A stretch of DNA of 64,000 bases from Marmoricola sp. (lineage in GTDB: Bacteria; Actinomycetota; Actinomycetes; Propionibacteriales; Nocardioidaceae): the NCBI GenBank assembly GCA_025965195.1, contig JAOPXK010000030.1:1-64000 (forward strand), written 5' to 3'. Below are positions 28,765 to 36,875 of this stretch, one piece after another. A program made the translations under genes and the position numbers. How positions within the stretch are numbered: position 1 is the first letter of the stretch; every line of letters begins with the position of its first letter. The notes under the pieces were generated by a model. It was not told where the DNA came from. It ran no database searches and was given only the letters and a program-made list of their open reading frames with translations.

Positions 28765-28875
28765 TCAGCTACCGAGCCCCAGGCCGATACCGACGCTGAT
28801 GTCGATGTCGCGGGTCTGGCGGACGCTGAGGACCTCGAGCACGGGTGCGCTGTAGGTCTTGGTCGGAACTGTCAT
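28765..28875 (-). CDS. Candidate RiPP precursor peptide, 36 residues
   Basis: The ATG at 28875 is preceded by AGGAG at seven-base spacing. The peptide is first in the minus-strand operon with B2 peptidase, kinase and PqqD. Residues 8-13, YSAPVL, match the YxxPxL leader motif bound by lasso B1/PqqD-type proteins. Residues 17-25 (SVRQTRDID) hold the only acidic residues after it, and the C-terminus (residues 26-36, ISVGIGLGLGS) is Gly/hydrophobic with a terminal Ser, the residue phosphorylated in paeninodin-type peptides. The product structure is unknown: no lasso cyclase is encoded nearby. Confidence 0.75.
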   Translation of the reverse strand: MTVPTKTYSAPVLEVLSVRQTRDIDISVGIGLGLGS

Positions 28876-28905
28876 TTTGATGCTCCTGTCTGATGCCTCG
28901 TACGC

Positions 28906-28935
28906 AGAATAACGAAGCGCCACCGCCGACGTCAC
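28906..28935 (-). promoter_or_regulatory. Promoter of the RiPP operon
   Basis: On the minus strand GTGACG (28930-28935) and TATTCT (28906-28911) are separated by 18 bases and lie about 30 bases upstream of the peptide gene start, leaving room for the AGGAG ribosome-binding site. The -35 matches the consensus at four of six positions. Confidence 0.5.
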
Positions 28936-29020
28936 GGCCGCGCGAAATAATAGTCAATTGGGACTAGTCGCAGGCGGCGGAACGACTCCGAAGCGACCGC
29001 AGGAAGGGGAGCGATCTGGG

Positions 29021-29035
29021 TAGGCTGCGCGCGTG
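29021..29035 (+). promoter_or_regulatory. -10 element of the divergent nucleotidyltransferase gene
   Basis: TAGGCT (29021-29026) ends six bases before the GTG at 29033, so a leaderless mRNA is likely. The purine-rich AGGAAGGGGAG further upstream is too far away to serve as a ribosome-binding site for this start. Confidence 0.45.
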
Positions 29036-30229
29036 CATCCCACCCCTGGCGCCACCCAGCGTGTCCGTGACTGGGCGCGGGCCGCACTCCGCGTCGAGGC
29101 CGGACTTCCTCCGGTTGACCAGTCGGGCCGGGGTGGTGTGCAGACCGGTGCCGACCTCGTCGCCGCCGTACGACGTCATCGGCTGGTCGACCTGCTCGAC
29201 TCGCACGCACGCGACCTGGACCTGCCCGCAGAGGTCTCCGATGCGCTCAGTGAGCTCAGGGCATCGACGAAGCGCGGGCTGATGGTGCAGGCGCTGGAGA
29301 TCGCCCAGGTCCGCGACCTCCTCTATGCGTCGGGCGTGCCATCCCTGGTCGTCAAGGGGTCGGCGCTGGCCGTGCAGAGCGCCGGTGACCCGGTTGCCCG
29401 CGGCCTGGGTGACATCGACCTGCTGGTGCCCGTCGAGTTCGTCGAGGTGGTCCATTCAGTGCTCAACGAACACGGCTGGAAGGTCGACCCGAGCTGGGCG
29501 GCGGCGCCCGGGACGTGGGCATGGCGTCAGCTGCTCTGGTCCTACAACGAGATGAAGTTCGAGGGGCCTGCCACCACCGTCGACCTGCATTGGCGCCTCG
29601 ACCCGACGCTGGACGCGTTGCCCGGGTTCGCCGAGGTCTGGTCCCGTCGCGAGACGGTCGACGTCGGGGGTGTCCGGATGCCGACACTGTCTCGACGCGA
29701 CGCGCTGGCCCACACCTGCCTGCACTCCGCGAAGGACCAGTGGCGCTGGCTCCGAAGTCTGGTCGACGTTCATCGTCTGGCGCGCGACCCGCTGCTGTGG
29801 GAGGACCGGCCCCTGCTTCGTCTCGAGGCCGAGACGCTGGCGATCACCCGCGAGCTGCTCGACCTGCCGGCGGAGGTGCCTGACCGGGTCCGGCGGCGCC
29901 TCGACGCTGTGCCTGCACGGGTGCTCCGCCGGGCGACGCGGACCCAGGAGGCGCCTGCCATGGAGGCGGATGCGTTTCCCGGGCTGGAGAGCCTGCGCAA
30001 CGTCCGCTACCTGGTCGCGGCCAGCGCCACCCCCCGGGACATCACCCACAGCCTGGTTGGCATCGCGCTCCCGGTCCAGGCGGTTGCCGGGATCGAGGCT
30101 CGCACTGCGTGGGCCGGGATCTCGCTGACCCTGTGGCGCCGCATCGGGACGCTCTGGCGCCGTACCTTCGGCTGGGCGCGCCGCGATCGTGGATCCGAGC
30201 CCGCCAAGAGCCTGACGAGGGTCCCGTGA
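29033..30229 (+). CDS. Nucleotidyltransferase family protein (NTP_transf_5 type)
   Basis: The 398-residue protein has a minimal nucleotidyltransferase core: LVVKGSALAVQ (Lys108-Gly) and LGDIDLLVP with the Asp127-x-Asp129 metal pair, then a helical C-terminal half (LAHTCLHSAKDQWRWLRSLVDVHRL). Homologues recur in RiPP and polysaccharide clusters beside B2, PqqD and HPr-kinase-like genes. Transfer of a nucleotide or phosphate to the peptide is a guess. It is divergent from the peptide gene and its stop overlaps the ABC exporter start as GTGA. Confidence 0.82.
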   Translation: MHPTPGATQRVRDWARAALRVEAGLPPVDQSGRGGVQTGADLVAAVRRHRLVDLLDSHARDLDLPAEVSDALSELRASTKRGLMVQALEIAQVRDLLYASGVPSLVVKGSALAVQSAGDPVARGLGDIDLLVPVEFVEVVHSVLNEHGWKVDPSWAAAPGTWAWRQLLWSYNEMKFEGPATTVDLHWRLDPTLDALPGFAEVWSRRETVDVGGVRMPTLSRRDALAHTCLHSAKDQWRWLRSLVDVHRLARDPLLWEDRPLLRLEAETLAITRELLDLPAEVPDRVRRRLDAVPARVLRRATRTQEAPAMEADAFPGLESLRNVRYLVAASATPRDITHSLVGIALPVQAVAGIEARTAWAGISLTLWRRIGTLWRRTFGWARRDRGSEPAKSLTRVP

Positions 30230-31905
30230 TCGCGGAGGCGCGCGCGTGTCTGAGGCTGATGTCGGACACCGTGGGTCGGCTGGCCGTGGCCCGGCTGATC
30301 GCGCTCCAGGTGCTGGTCGCCCTGATGGAGGGGCTCGGGCTCGTCCTGCTGGTGCCGGTCCTGCAGGCGCTGGGCGGCAGCAACCGGCTCAAGCTCCCTG
30401 GCGTCAGCCTGCACGTCTCGCTCACCCAGGCGTTCGCGATGGTCATTGCGGTGGTCTGCCTTCGTGCGCTGGGACAGTGGCGCGCCGCCGTACTCGCGGT
30501 GGACATCCGGCTGACCACGATCGACACGATGCGGCTGCGGCTGATCGACGACCTCTACGCCTCGGACTGGTCCTACCTCGCCGACCAGCGGCGCAGCCAC
30601 GTCGTGCAACGGCTCACCACCGACGTCGAGCGGGCACACAGTGCGCTCGCGACCCTCGTCCGGCTCGTCGTCGGCACCCTCGTCCTGCTCGCGACCATCG
30701 CGGTCGCGCTGCTGATTGCGCCCGCGATCGGCGGTCTGGCGGTTGCCGTCCTCGTCCTGGTCACGGTGCTGGCCGGTCGCTCGACGCGAGGTGCGGCCGT
30801 GCTCGGACGCACCATGACGACCCGGATGGCCGGCTTCGGCGCGGCTCTGAGCGACTCGCTGGCCTCGATGCGGGTGATGCGTGCGCACGGCGCGGCGGCG
30901 GCCTGGTCGGACCTCGTTGCCGGTGAGGCGACCCGGGTGCGCCAGGTACGGCGGTCGTTCGTCGACCGTTCCGCCGGCATCGGTGCCGCGCTCGGCGTCG
31001 TGGCCGTCCTCGCCGTGCTGGCCGTGATCCTGGTCGGCCGCAAGGCAGGCATGTCCGTGGCCGAGCTCGCCACCCTGGCCGTGGTCGCGACCCGGTTGCT
31101 CACCTCGGCCCAGAACCTGCTGACCTCGGCACAGACCTTCGCCAACGACGCACCAGCACTGACGAACCTGACGGCCTTCGGAGCCGAGGCCCGGGCCCAT
31201 CGCGAGCAGACCGGGTCCGCGCCGGCCACGGTGCCGGCTGACCTGTCCGCACCGCTTGTCTCGTTGCGGGGCATCGGAATTTCCTACGCCTCGGACCCGA
31301 ATCCGGTGCTCGAAGGAGTTGACCTCGATGTGCCACGGCATGGCCTGGTCGCCGTGACGGGCCCGAGCGGTTCCGGCAAGAGCACCCTGCTCGACATCGT
31401 CCTCGGGCTGCTGCCACCCGACACCGGCCAGGTGCTCGTCGACGGCGCACCACTGCAGGATCTCGTCGGCTGGCGTGCCCGGGTGGGCTATGCCCCACAG
31501 CAAACCGTGCTGGTGCCCGGAACCGTGCTGCAGAACCTGGCCTGGTCGGCGCAGCCGGGCAAGGTCGTCACCCGGGACGTCGCCTGGAATGCGCTGTGGA
31601 TTGCCTGCCTCGATGAGGTCGTCGCGGCGCTTCCCGGTGGGCTGCTGGCACCCCTTCACGACATGGCGGAGCTCTCGGGAGGGGAGCAGCAGAGGCTGAG
31701 CATCGCCCGGGCCCTGGTCCGCGACCCCGAGCTGCTGGTCATCGACGAGGCCACCAGCGGGCTGGACCACGAGACGGAGATGCGCGTCCTGGACCGGCTG
31801 CTCGACGGGAGCCGCACCGTGTTGCTCGTCACCCACCGGACCGCGACCGCCTCCCGCGCGGACGCCACCTTGCGCCTGGAGGACGGCCGCGTCGTACCCC
31901 GATGA
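30226..31905 (+). CDS. ABC exporter, fused permease and ATPase
   Basis: This is a 559-residue type-I half-transporter. A six-helix membrane domain occupies about residues 15-310 (LIALQVLVALMEGLGLVLLVPVL; TLVLLATIAVALLIAPAIGG), then the nucleotide-binding domain with Walker A GPSGSGKST (about 380), signature LSGGEQQRLS (about 483), Walker B LLVIDEATSGLD and the H-loop VTHRT. No C39 peptidase domain is present, consistent with B2 doing the leader cleavage. GTG 30226 overlaps the preceding stop. It is the likely export pump for the RiPP product. Confidence 0.92.
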   Translation: MIAEARACLRLMSDTVGRLAVARLIALQVLVALMEGLGLVLLVPVLQALGGSNRLKLPGVSLHVSLTQAFAMVIAVVCLRALGQWRAAVLAVDIRLTTIDTMRLRLIDDLYASDWSYLADQRRSHVVQRLTTDVERAHSALATLVRLVVGTLVLLATIAVALLIAPAIGGLAVAVLVLVTVLAGRSTRGAAVLGRTMTTRMAGFGAALSDSLASMRVMRAHGAAAAWSDLVAGEATRVRQVRRSFVDRSAGIGAALGVVAVLAVLAVILVGRKAGMSVAELATLAVVATRLLTSAQNLLTSAQTFANDAPALTNLTAFGAEARAHREQTGSAPATVPADLSAPLVSLRGIGISYASDPNPVLEGVDLDVPRHGLVAVTGPSGSGKSTLLDIVLGLLPPDTGQVLVDGAPLQDLVGWRARVGYAPQQTVLVPGTVLQNLAWSAQPGKVVTRDVAWNALWIACLDEVVAALPGGLLAPLHDMAELSGGEQQRLSIARALVRDPELLVIDEATSGLDHETEMRVLDRLLDGSRTVLLVTHRTATASRADATLRLEDGRVVPR

Positions 31906-31935
31906 TTGGAACGTTCCAACATTGTGGGCTACGGT
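31906..31935 (+). promoter_or_regulatory. glgP promoter with LacI-type palindromic operator
   Basis: TTGGAACGTTCCAA (31906-31919) is a perfect 14-base palindrome centred on CG, the pattern of LacI-family operators. It includes a -35-like TTGGAA (31906-31911); 18 bases on, TACGGT (31930-31935) ends six bases before the GTG at 31942, so glgP would be leaderless and repressible at the -35. Confidence 0.6.
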
Positions 31936-31941
31936 CTTCGC

Positions 31942-34557
31942 GTGCGAGCGATCAGACGATTCACCGTCCGTCCTGTCCTTCCTGAGCCCCTGCGCCAGCT
32001 CGGCGACCTGGCCATGAACCTGCACTGGTCCTGGCACCCGGAGACCCAGGACGTCTTCGCCGCCATGGACCCAGAGGCGTGGGTCGCGAGTGGCCATGAC
32101 CCGGTCAAGCTGCTCGGCGCCATCCCGGTCGCCCGCCTTCAGGAGCTCGCGGTCGACAAGAAGTTCCTGCGCCGCCTGGACCTGGCGTACTCCGACCTCG
32201 ACGAGTACCTGACCGGCGACCGCTGGTTCCAGAAGCGGGTCTCGACAAGCTCGACCACAAGCTCGATCGCCGACAGCGCCCCCAAGGCGATCGCCTACTT
32301 CTCTCCGGAGTACGGCATCAGCACCGTCTTGCCGCAGTACTCCGGCGGCCTGGGCATCCTCGCCGGCGACCACCTCAAGACAGCCAGCGATCTCGGCGTA
32401 CCCCTTGTGGGGGTTGGGCTTCTCTACCGACACGGCTACTTCCGGCAGTCGCTCTCGCGTGAGGGCTGGCAGCAGGAGACCTACCCGGTCCTCGACCCCG
32501 ACGGGCTGCCGCTGACGTTGTTGCGCGAGGAGGATGGCACCGCCGCGCGGATCTCGATCGACATCCCCGGTGACCACCCGCTGGTCGCCCGGATCTGGAT
32601 CGCCCAGGTCGGCCGGGTTCCGCTGCTGCTGCTCGACTCCGATGTCGAGGAGAACCCCGACTCACTGACCGAGGTCACCGACCGGTTGTACGGCGGGACC
32701 ACCGAGCACCGTCTCCTCCAGGAGCTCCTCCTCGGCATCGGTGGCGTCCGGGCCCTGCGGACCTACTCGCGGATCACGGGTGCTCCCGCTCCTGAGGTCT
32801 TCCACACCAACGAGGGCCACGCCGGTTTCCTCGGTCTCGAACGGATCCGCGAGCTCTCGGTCGAGGACGGTGGGCCGAAGCTCGACTTCGCCACCGCTCT
32901 CGAGGTGACCCGCGCGGGCACCGTCTTCACCACCCACACTCCCGTCCCGGCTGGCATCGACCGGTTCCCGGTTGCCTTGATGTCGCAGTACTTCGGTCCG
33001 CAGAGCCCTGTTGCCGGCGTACCGGTAGAGCAGATCCTCACCCTCGGCGCCGAGGACTTCGAGGGCGGCGACCTGGACGTCTTCAACATGGCCGTGATGG
33101 GTTTTCGCCTTGCCCAGCGGGCGAATGGCGTCTCGCTGCTGCATGGCGAGGTCAGCCGCGGGATGTTCAACGGACTGTGGCCGGCGTTCGACGAAGCCGA
33201 GGTGCCGATCACCTCGATCACCAACGGCGTGCATGCGCCGACCTGGGTCGCCCGCGAGGTCTTCGAGCTCGCTGAGAGACATGGCGCCGACTCGACGTTC
33301 TCGGGCTCGGACGATCCCGACGTCTGGTCCGTCGTCGACAAGATCGCCTCGGCAGACCTGTGGTCGACCAAGCGCGAGCTTCGGCGACGGCTCGTCGAGG
33401 ACGCCCGGTCCCGGCTCCGCAAGTCCTGGGCGCAGCGGGGTGCTGCCCCGGCCGAGCTGGGCTGGATCGACTCGGTACTCGACCCCGACGTGCTGACGAT
33501 CGGGTTCGCCCGGCGGGTGCCGTCGTACAAGCGACTGACCCTGATGCTGCGCGATCCCGAACGCCTCAAGGCGTTGCTGCTCGACCCGGAGCGTCCGGTG
33601 CAGATGGTGATCGCCGGCAAGTCGCACCCGGCCGACGACGGCGGCAAGAAGCTGATCCAGGAGATCGTCCGGTTCGCCGACGATCCCGAGGTCCGGCACC
33701 GGATCGTGTTCCTGCCGAACTACGACATCGCGATGGCGCAGCCGCTCTACCCCGGCTGCGACGTCTGGCTGAACAACCCGCTGCGGCCCTACGAAGCCTG
33801 CGGTACGTCGGGAATGAAGGCGGCGCTCAACGGTGGCCTGAACCTGTCGATCCTCGACGGCTGGTGGGACGAGTGGTTCGACGGCGACAACGGCTGGGCG
33901 ATCCCGTCCGCCGATGGCGTCGACGACCCCGACAAGCGCGATGACATCGAGGGCAGCGCGCTCTACGACCTGATCGAGAACGAGGTCGCGGCCCGGTTCT
34001 ACGACCTCGACCACGACGGCCTGCCGATCCGCTGGATCGAGATGGTCCGGCACACGCTGAAGTCGCTCGGCCCCAAGGTGCTGTCGACCCGGATGGTGCG
34101 CGAGTACGTCGAGCGCCTCTACGAGCCGGCGACGCTGTCGTCCCGCTCGATCAACGACACCTACACCGGCGCGGCGGAGCTCGCCGTCTGGAAGGAAAAG
34201 GTGCTGACCGGCTGGACCGACGTACGCATCGACCATGTCGAGTCTGCCGGCGTCGCCGATGCGCCAGAGCTCGGCGGGGCGCTCGACCTGCGGGTGTTCG
34301 TCTCGCTCGGTTCGCTGTCGCCGGACGACGTGACCGTCGAGGTGGTGCACGGCCGGGTCAAGGGCGAGGACAACATCGTCGACGGCATCGCCGAGCCGCT
34401 CGAGCTCGGCGAGTCCTACGAGGCGGGTCGCCATCGCTTCGACGGGCACCTCAAGCTCGACCGCACGGGCCCGTTCGGGTACACCGTCCGGGTGCTTCCC
34501 AAGCACGAGCGGCTGGCCTCGCCTGCCGAGCTCGGTCTGGTCACCCTCCCCTCCTGA
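31942..34557 (+). CDS. glgP: Alpha-glucan (glycogen) phosphorylase GlgP
   Basis: GlgP releases glucose-1-phosphate from alpha-1,4-glucan using pyridoxal phosphate. The 871 residues align end to end with the long actinobacterial GlgP (M. tuberculosis 863): N-terminus RAIRRFTVRPVLPEPL, YSGGLGILAGDHLK, VFHTNEGHAGFLG, FARRVPSYKRLTLMLRDPER, and the PLP-lysine segment ACGTSGMKAALNGGLN (about 618-633). GTG 31942 is preferred to TTG 31906 because the latter lies in the operator and the family begins at RxIRRFTV. A short Ser/Thr insertion near residue 110 (KRVSTSSTTSSIADS) is local to this protein. Confidence 0.96.
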   Translation: MRAIRRFTVRPVLPEPLRQLGDLAMNLHWSWHPETQDVFAAMDPEAWVASGHDPVKLLGAIPVARLQELAVDKKFLRRLDLAYSDLDEYLTGDRWFQKRVSTSSTTSSIADSAPKAIAYFSPEYGISTVLPQYSGGLGILAGDHLKTASDLGVPLVGVGLLYRHGYFRQSLSREGWQQETYPVLDPDGLPLTLLREEDGTAARISIDIPGDHPLVARIWIAQVGRVPLLLLDSDVEENPDSLTEVTDRLYGGTTEHRLLQELLLGIGGVRALRTYSRITGAPAPEVFHTNEGHAGFLGLERIRELSVEDGGPKLDFATALEVTRAGTVFTTHTPVPAGIDRFPVALMSQYFGPQSPVAGVPVEQILTLGAEDFEGGDLDVFNMAVMGFRLAQRANGVSLLHGEVSRGMFNGLWPAFDEAEVPITSITNGVHAPTWVAREVFELAERHGADSTFSGSDDPDVWSVVDKIASADLWSTKRELRRRLVEDARSRLRKSWAQRGAAPAELGWIDSVLDPDVLTIGFARRVPSYKRLTLMLRDPERLKALLLDPERPVQMVIAGKSHPADDGGKKLIQEIVRFADDPEVRHRIVFLPNYDIAMAQPLYPGCDVWLNNPLRPYEACGTSGMKAALNGGLNLSILDGWWDEWFDGDNGWAIPSADGVDDPDKRDDIEGSALYDLIENEVAARFYDLDHDGLPIRWIEMVRHTLKSLGPKVLSTRMVREYVERLYEPATLSSRSINDTYTGAAELAVWKEKVLTGWTDVRIDHVESAGVADAPELGGALDLRVFVSLGSLSPDDVTVEVVHGRVKGEDNIVDGIAEPLELGESYEAGRHRFDGHLKLDRTGPFGYTVRVLPKHERLASPAELGLVTLPS

Positions 34558-34665
34558 CCGTTGAGTTGGGCCCTAGTTACGGTCGAGTTGTCCGTGCGTT
34601 ACGAGCTGTGCGTAATCAAGGCCGATTTCAAGGGTGACCAAGACCCAACTCAACGGAGTGGTCAG
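34554..34665. repeat. 112-bp inverted-repeat element between glgP and glgX
   Basis: The ends CTGACC-GTTGAGTTGGG (34554-34570) and CCCAACTCAAC-(5)-GGTCAG (34644-34665) are inverted copies, and the next ten bases inward remain similar. Each gene's TGA stop lies in an outer arm. The 73-base interior has no gene. It could act as a bidirectional terminator, or it may be a miniature inverted-repeat element. Confidence 0.6.
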
Positions 34666-36839
34666 TCCTGCTGGAACAGCACGAGGGAGCGGGCACAGAG
34701 CTGGATGGTCTCGCCGGCCTTGACCCGGGTGCCGACGGCGATGTCCGGGTCCGTGGAGAGTACGGCGACCCCGGAATGCACCCAGTCGTTCTCGGGGAGG
34801 CAGACGTCGCACTCCAGCTCGGAGCCGTTCATCCACATCAGGAACGACGTGTCGCGCAGCACCTCTCCTCGCGGACCGGGGGAGCGGAGCGGCGCTCCGG
34901 AGACGAACATCCCGAGCACGCGCAGGCCCGCGTCGTGCCAGTCGTCGCCCGACATCTCGCGGCCCTCGGGGTGGATCCAGGCCAGGTCCTTGGGCCCGCC
35001 GCTGACGGTGGGCCGGCCCTCGAACCAGTGCCGCTGACGCAGCGCCGGGTGCTCGCGCCGGATACGCAGCGCGGTCCTGGTGGCGTCGTACAGGTCGAAC
35101 CAGGCGTCGTCGGGGCGCCAGTCCAGCCAGGAGAGGTCGTTGTCCTGGCAGTAGGAGTTGTTGTTGCCGCCCTGGGTGCGACCGCGCTCGTCGCCGGCCG
35201 TGATCATCGGCACCCCGTTGGAGAAGCAGAGCGACACCATCAGGTTCGCGGCCTGTCGCTTGCGCAGCGCGATGATGCCGGGGTCGTCCGTCTCACCCTC
35301 CGCGCCGCAGTTCCAGGACCGGTTGTTGTCGGTGCCGTCATGGTTGTTCTCGCCATTGGCTTCGTTGTGCTTCTCGTCGTACGACACCAGGTCGCGCAGC
35401 GTGAAGCCGTCGTGGGCCGTCACGAAGTTCACCGAGGCGTACGGCGAACGGCCGTCGTCCGCGTACAGGTCGGATGAGCCCGCGAGCCTGGTGGCAACGG
35501 TGCGGATGCCGTCCGATCGACCACGCCAGAAGTCGCGCATGGTGTCCCGGAACTGGGCGTTCCACTCCACCCACGGCGGCGGGTACTCACCGACCCGATA
35601 GCCGTCCATCGAGGCGTCCCACGGCTCCGCGATCAGCTTCACATGGCGCAGCGTCGGGTCCTGGCCGATGGTGGTGAGCAGGTGGCCGTGCATGTCGACG
35701 TCGAGCTCGGTCCGGGTCAGCGCGGAGAGCAGGTCGAAGCGGAAGCCGTCGACGTGCATCTCGGTCACCCAGTAGCGCAGCGAGTCGAGAATCATCCGCA
35801 GGGCTTGGGGATTCGCCGCAGCAACCGTGTTGCCGCAACCGGTGACATCCCAGTAGGTGTCGTCGTAACCGGCCGCCCCGTGGAGCTCGGGGTCCGCGGG
35901 CTTGACCCGGTGGTAGTAGCCGCGGTCGTCGAGCCCGCGGAAGGACAGGGTCGGACCGAGCGGGCCGGCCTCGGCGGTGTGGTTGTAGACGACATCGAGG
36001 ATCACCTCGATGCCCGCGTCGTGGAAGTTCTTCACCATCTGCTTGAACTCGCGGACCTGCTGGCCGCGGTCGCCGGACGACGAGTACTCCGAGTGGGGGG
36101 CGAAGAAGCCGATCGAGTTGTAGCCCCAGTAGTTGGTCAGCCCGCGTTCGACCAGCTGCGGTTCGGACACGAACTGATGGACCGGCAACAGCTCGACGGC
36201 CGTCACGCCGAGGTCGTTGAGATATTGCGTCACGGTGGGGGACCCGAGGCCGGCGTACGTCCCACGGAGCTCTTCGGGGATCTCGCTGTGCAGCTTGGTG
36301 AAACCCTTCACGTGCAGCTCATAGATCACGCTGTCGCGCCAGCGGCGCAGCAACGGCTGGTCGCCCTGCCAGTCGAAGTCGTCATGGACCACAACGCTGC
36401 GGGAGACGTACGGCGCCGAGTCGTGCTCGCTCGGCTTGGTGTTGTCCCAGGTGTCGTAGCCGAAGATCGCCGGATCGGGCGTGACGGACCCGCTGATTGC
36501 GCGCGCGTACGGGTCGAGCAGCAGCTTGTTGACGTTGAACCGGCAGCCGAGCTCGGGGTGCCACGGACCGTCGGCGCGGTAGCCGTAGCGCGCACCGACC
36601 GCGACTCCCGGGATCGCCCCGTGCCAGATGCCGAGTGAGTACTCACTGAGCTGGAAACGGGTCTCGGTGCCGTCCTCGGCGAAGAGGCAGACCCAGATGG
36701 TTGTCGCGTCGGGCGCGTGCACGGCGAAGTTGGTGGAGTCCTCGCGCCACGTCGCCCCGAGGGGCCAGGTGCGCCCCGGCCACACCGGGGAGGGCTCGTC
36801 GGGCGCAGTCGCGTCGATCTGGGTCACCTCGGTCCTCAT
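34662..36839 (-). CDS. glgX: Glycogen debranching enzyme GlgX
   Basis: A GH13 isoamylase-type enzyme hydrolysing alpha-1,6 branches left after phosphorylase. The 725 residues hold an N-terminal CBM48 domain (about 15-120) and a catalytic barrel with nucleophile in GFRFDLLSAL, acid in LIAEPWD, AHDGFTLRDLVSY, and GGNNNSYCQDNDLSWLDW typical of GlgX. ATG 36839 is preferred to 36848 because CACAAT ends seven bases before it, the leaderless spacing common in this window. It is convergent with glgP, its functional partner, and divergent from galK. Confidence 0.95.
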   Translation of the reverse strand: MRTEVTQIDATAPDEPSPVWPGRTWPLGATWREDSTNFAVHAPDATTIWVCLFAEDGTETRFQLSEYSLGIWHGAIPGVAVGARYGYRADGPWHPELGCRFNVNKLLLDPYARAISGSVTPDPAIFGYDTWDNTKPSEHDSAPYVSRSVVVHDDFDWQGDQPLLRRWRDSVIYELHVKGFTKLHSEIPEELRGTYAGLGSPTVTQYLNDLGVTAVELLPVHQFVSEPQLVERGLTNYWGYNSIGFFAPHSEYSSSGDRGQQVREFKQMVKNFHDAGIEVILDVVYNHTAEAGPLGPTLSFRGLDDRGYYHRVKPADPELHGAAGYDDTYWDVTGCGNTVAAANPQALRMILDSLRYWVTEMHVDGFRFDLLSALTRTELDVDMHGHLLTTIGQDPTLRHVKLIAEPWDASMDGYRVGEYPPPWVEWNAQFRDTMRDFWRGRSDGIRTVATRLAGSSDLYADDGRSPYASVNFVTAHDGFTLRDLVSYDEKHNEANGENNHDGTDNNRSWNCGAEGETDDPGIIALRKRQAANLMVSLCFSNGVPMITAGDERGRTQGGNNNSYCQDNDLSWLDWRPDDAWFDLYDATRTALRIRREHPALRQRHWFEGRPTVSGGPKDLAWIHPEGREMSGDDWHDAGLRVLGMFVSGAPLRSPGPRGEVLRDTSFLMWMNGSELECDVCLPENDWVHSGVAVLSTDPDIAVGTRVKAGETIQLCARSLVLFQQD

Positions 36840-36875
36840 CCGAGCCATTGTGCCGGGTCGTGCCACGCTGGCCCG

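Noticed and set aside
27000-31905. Calling the cluster a standard lasso peptide biosynthetic locus
   Set aside because: B1, B2, kinase and exporter fit, but no asparagine-synthetase-like cyclase is present in the window and the peptide lacks a typical lasso core start with Gly/Ala/Cys and an acidic residue at the usual spacing from the leader motif.
34571-34643. Small RNA or small gene inside the glgP/glgX inverted repeat
   Set aside because: No promoter, ribosome-binding site or coding bias could be recognised in the 73-base interior.
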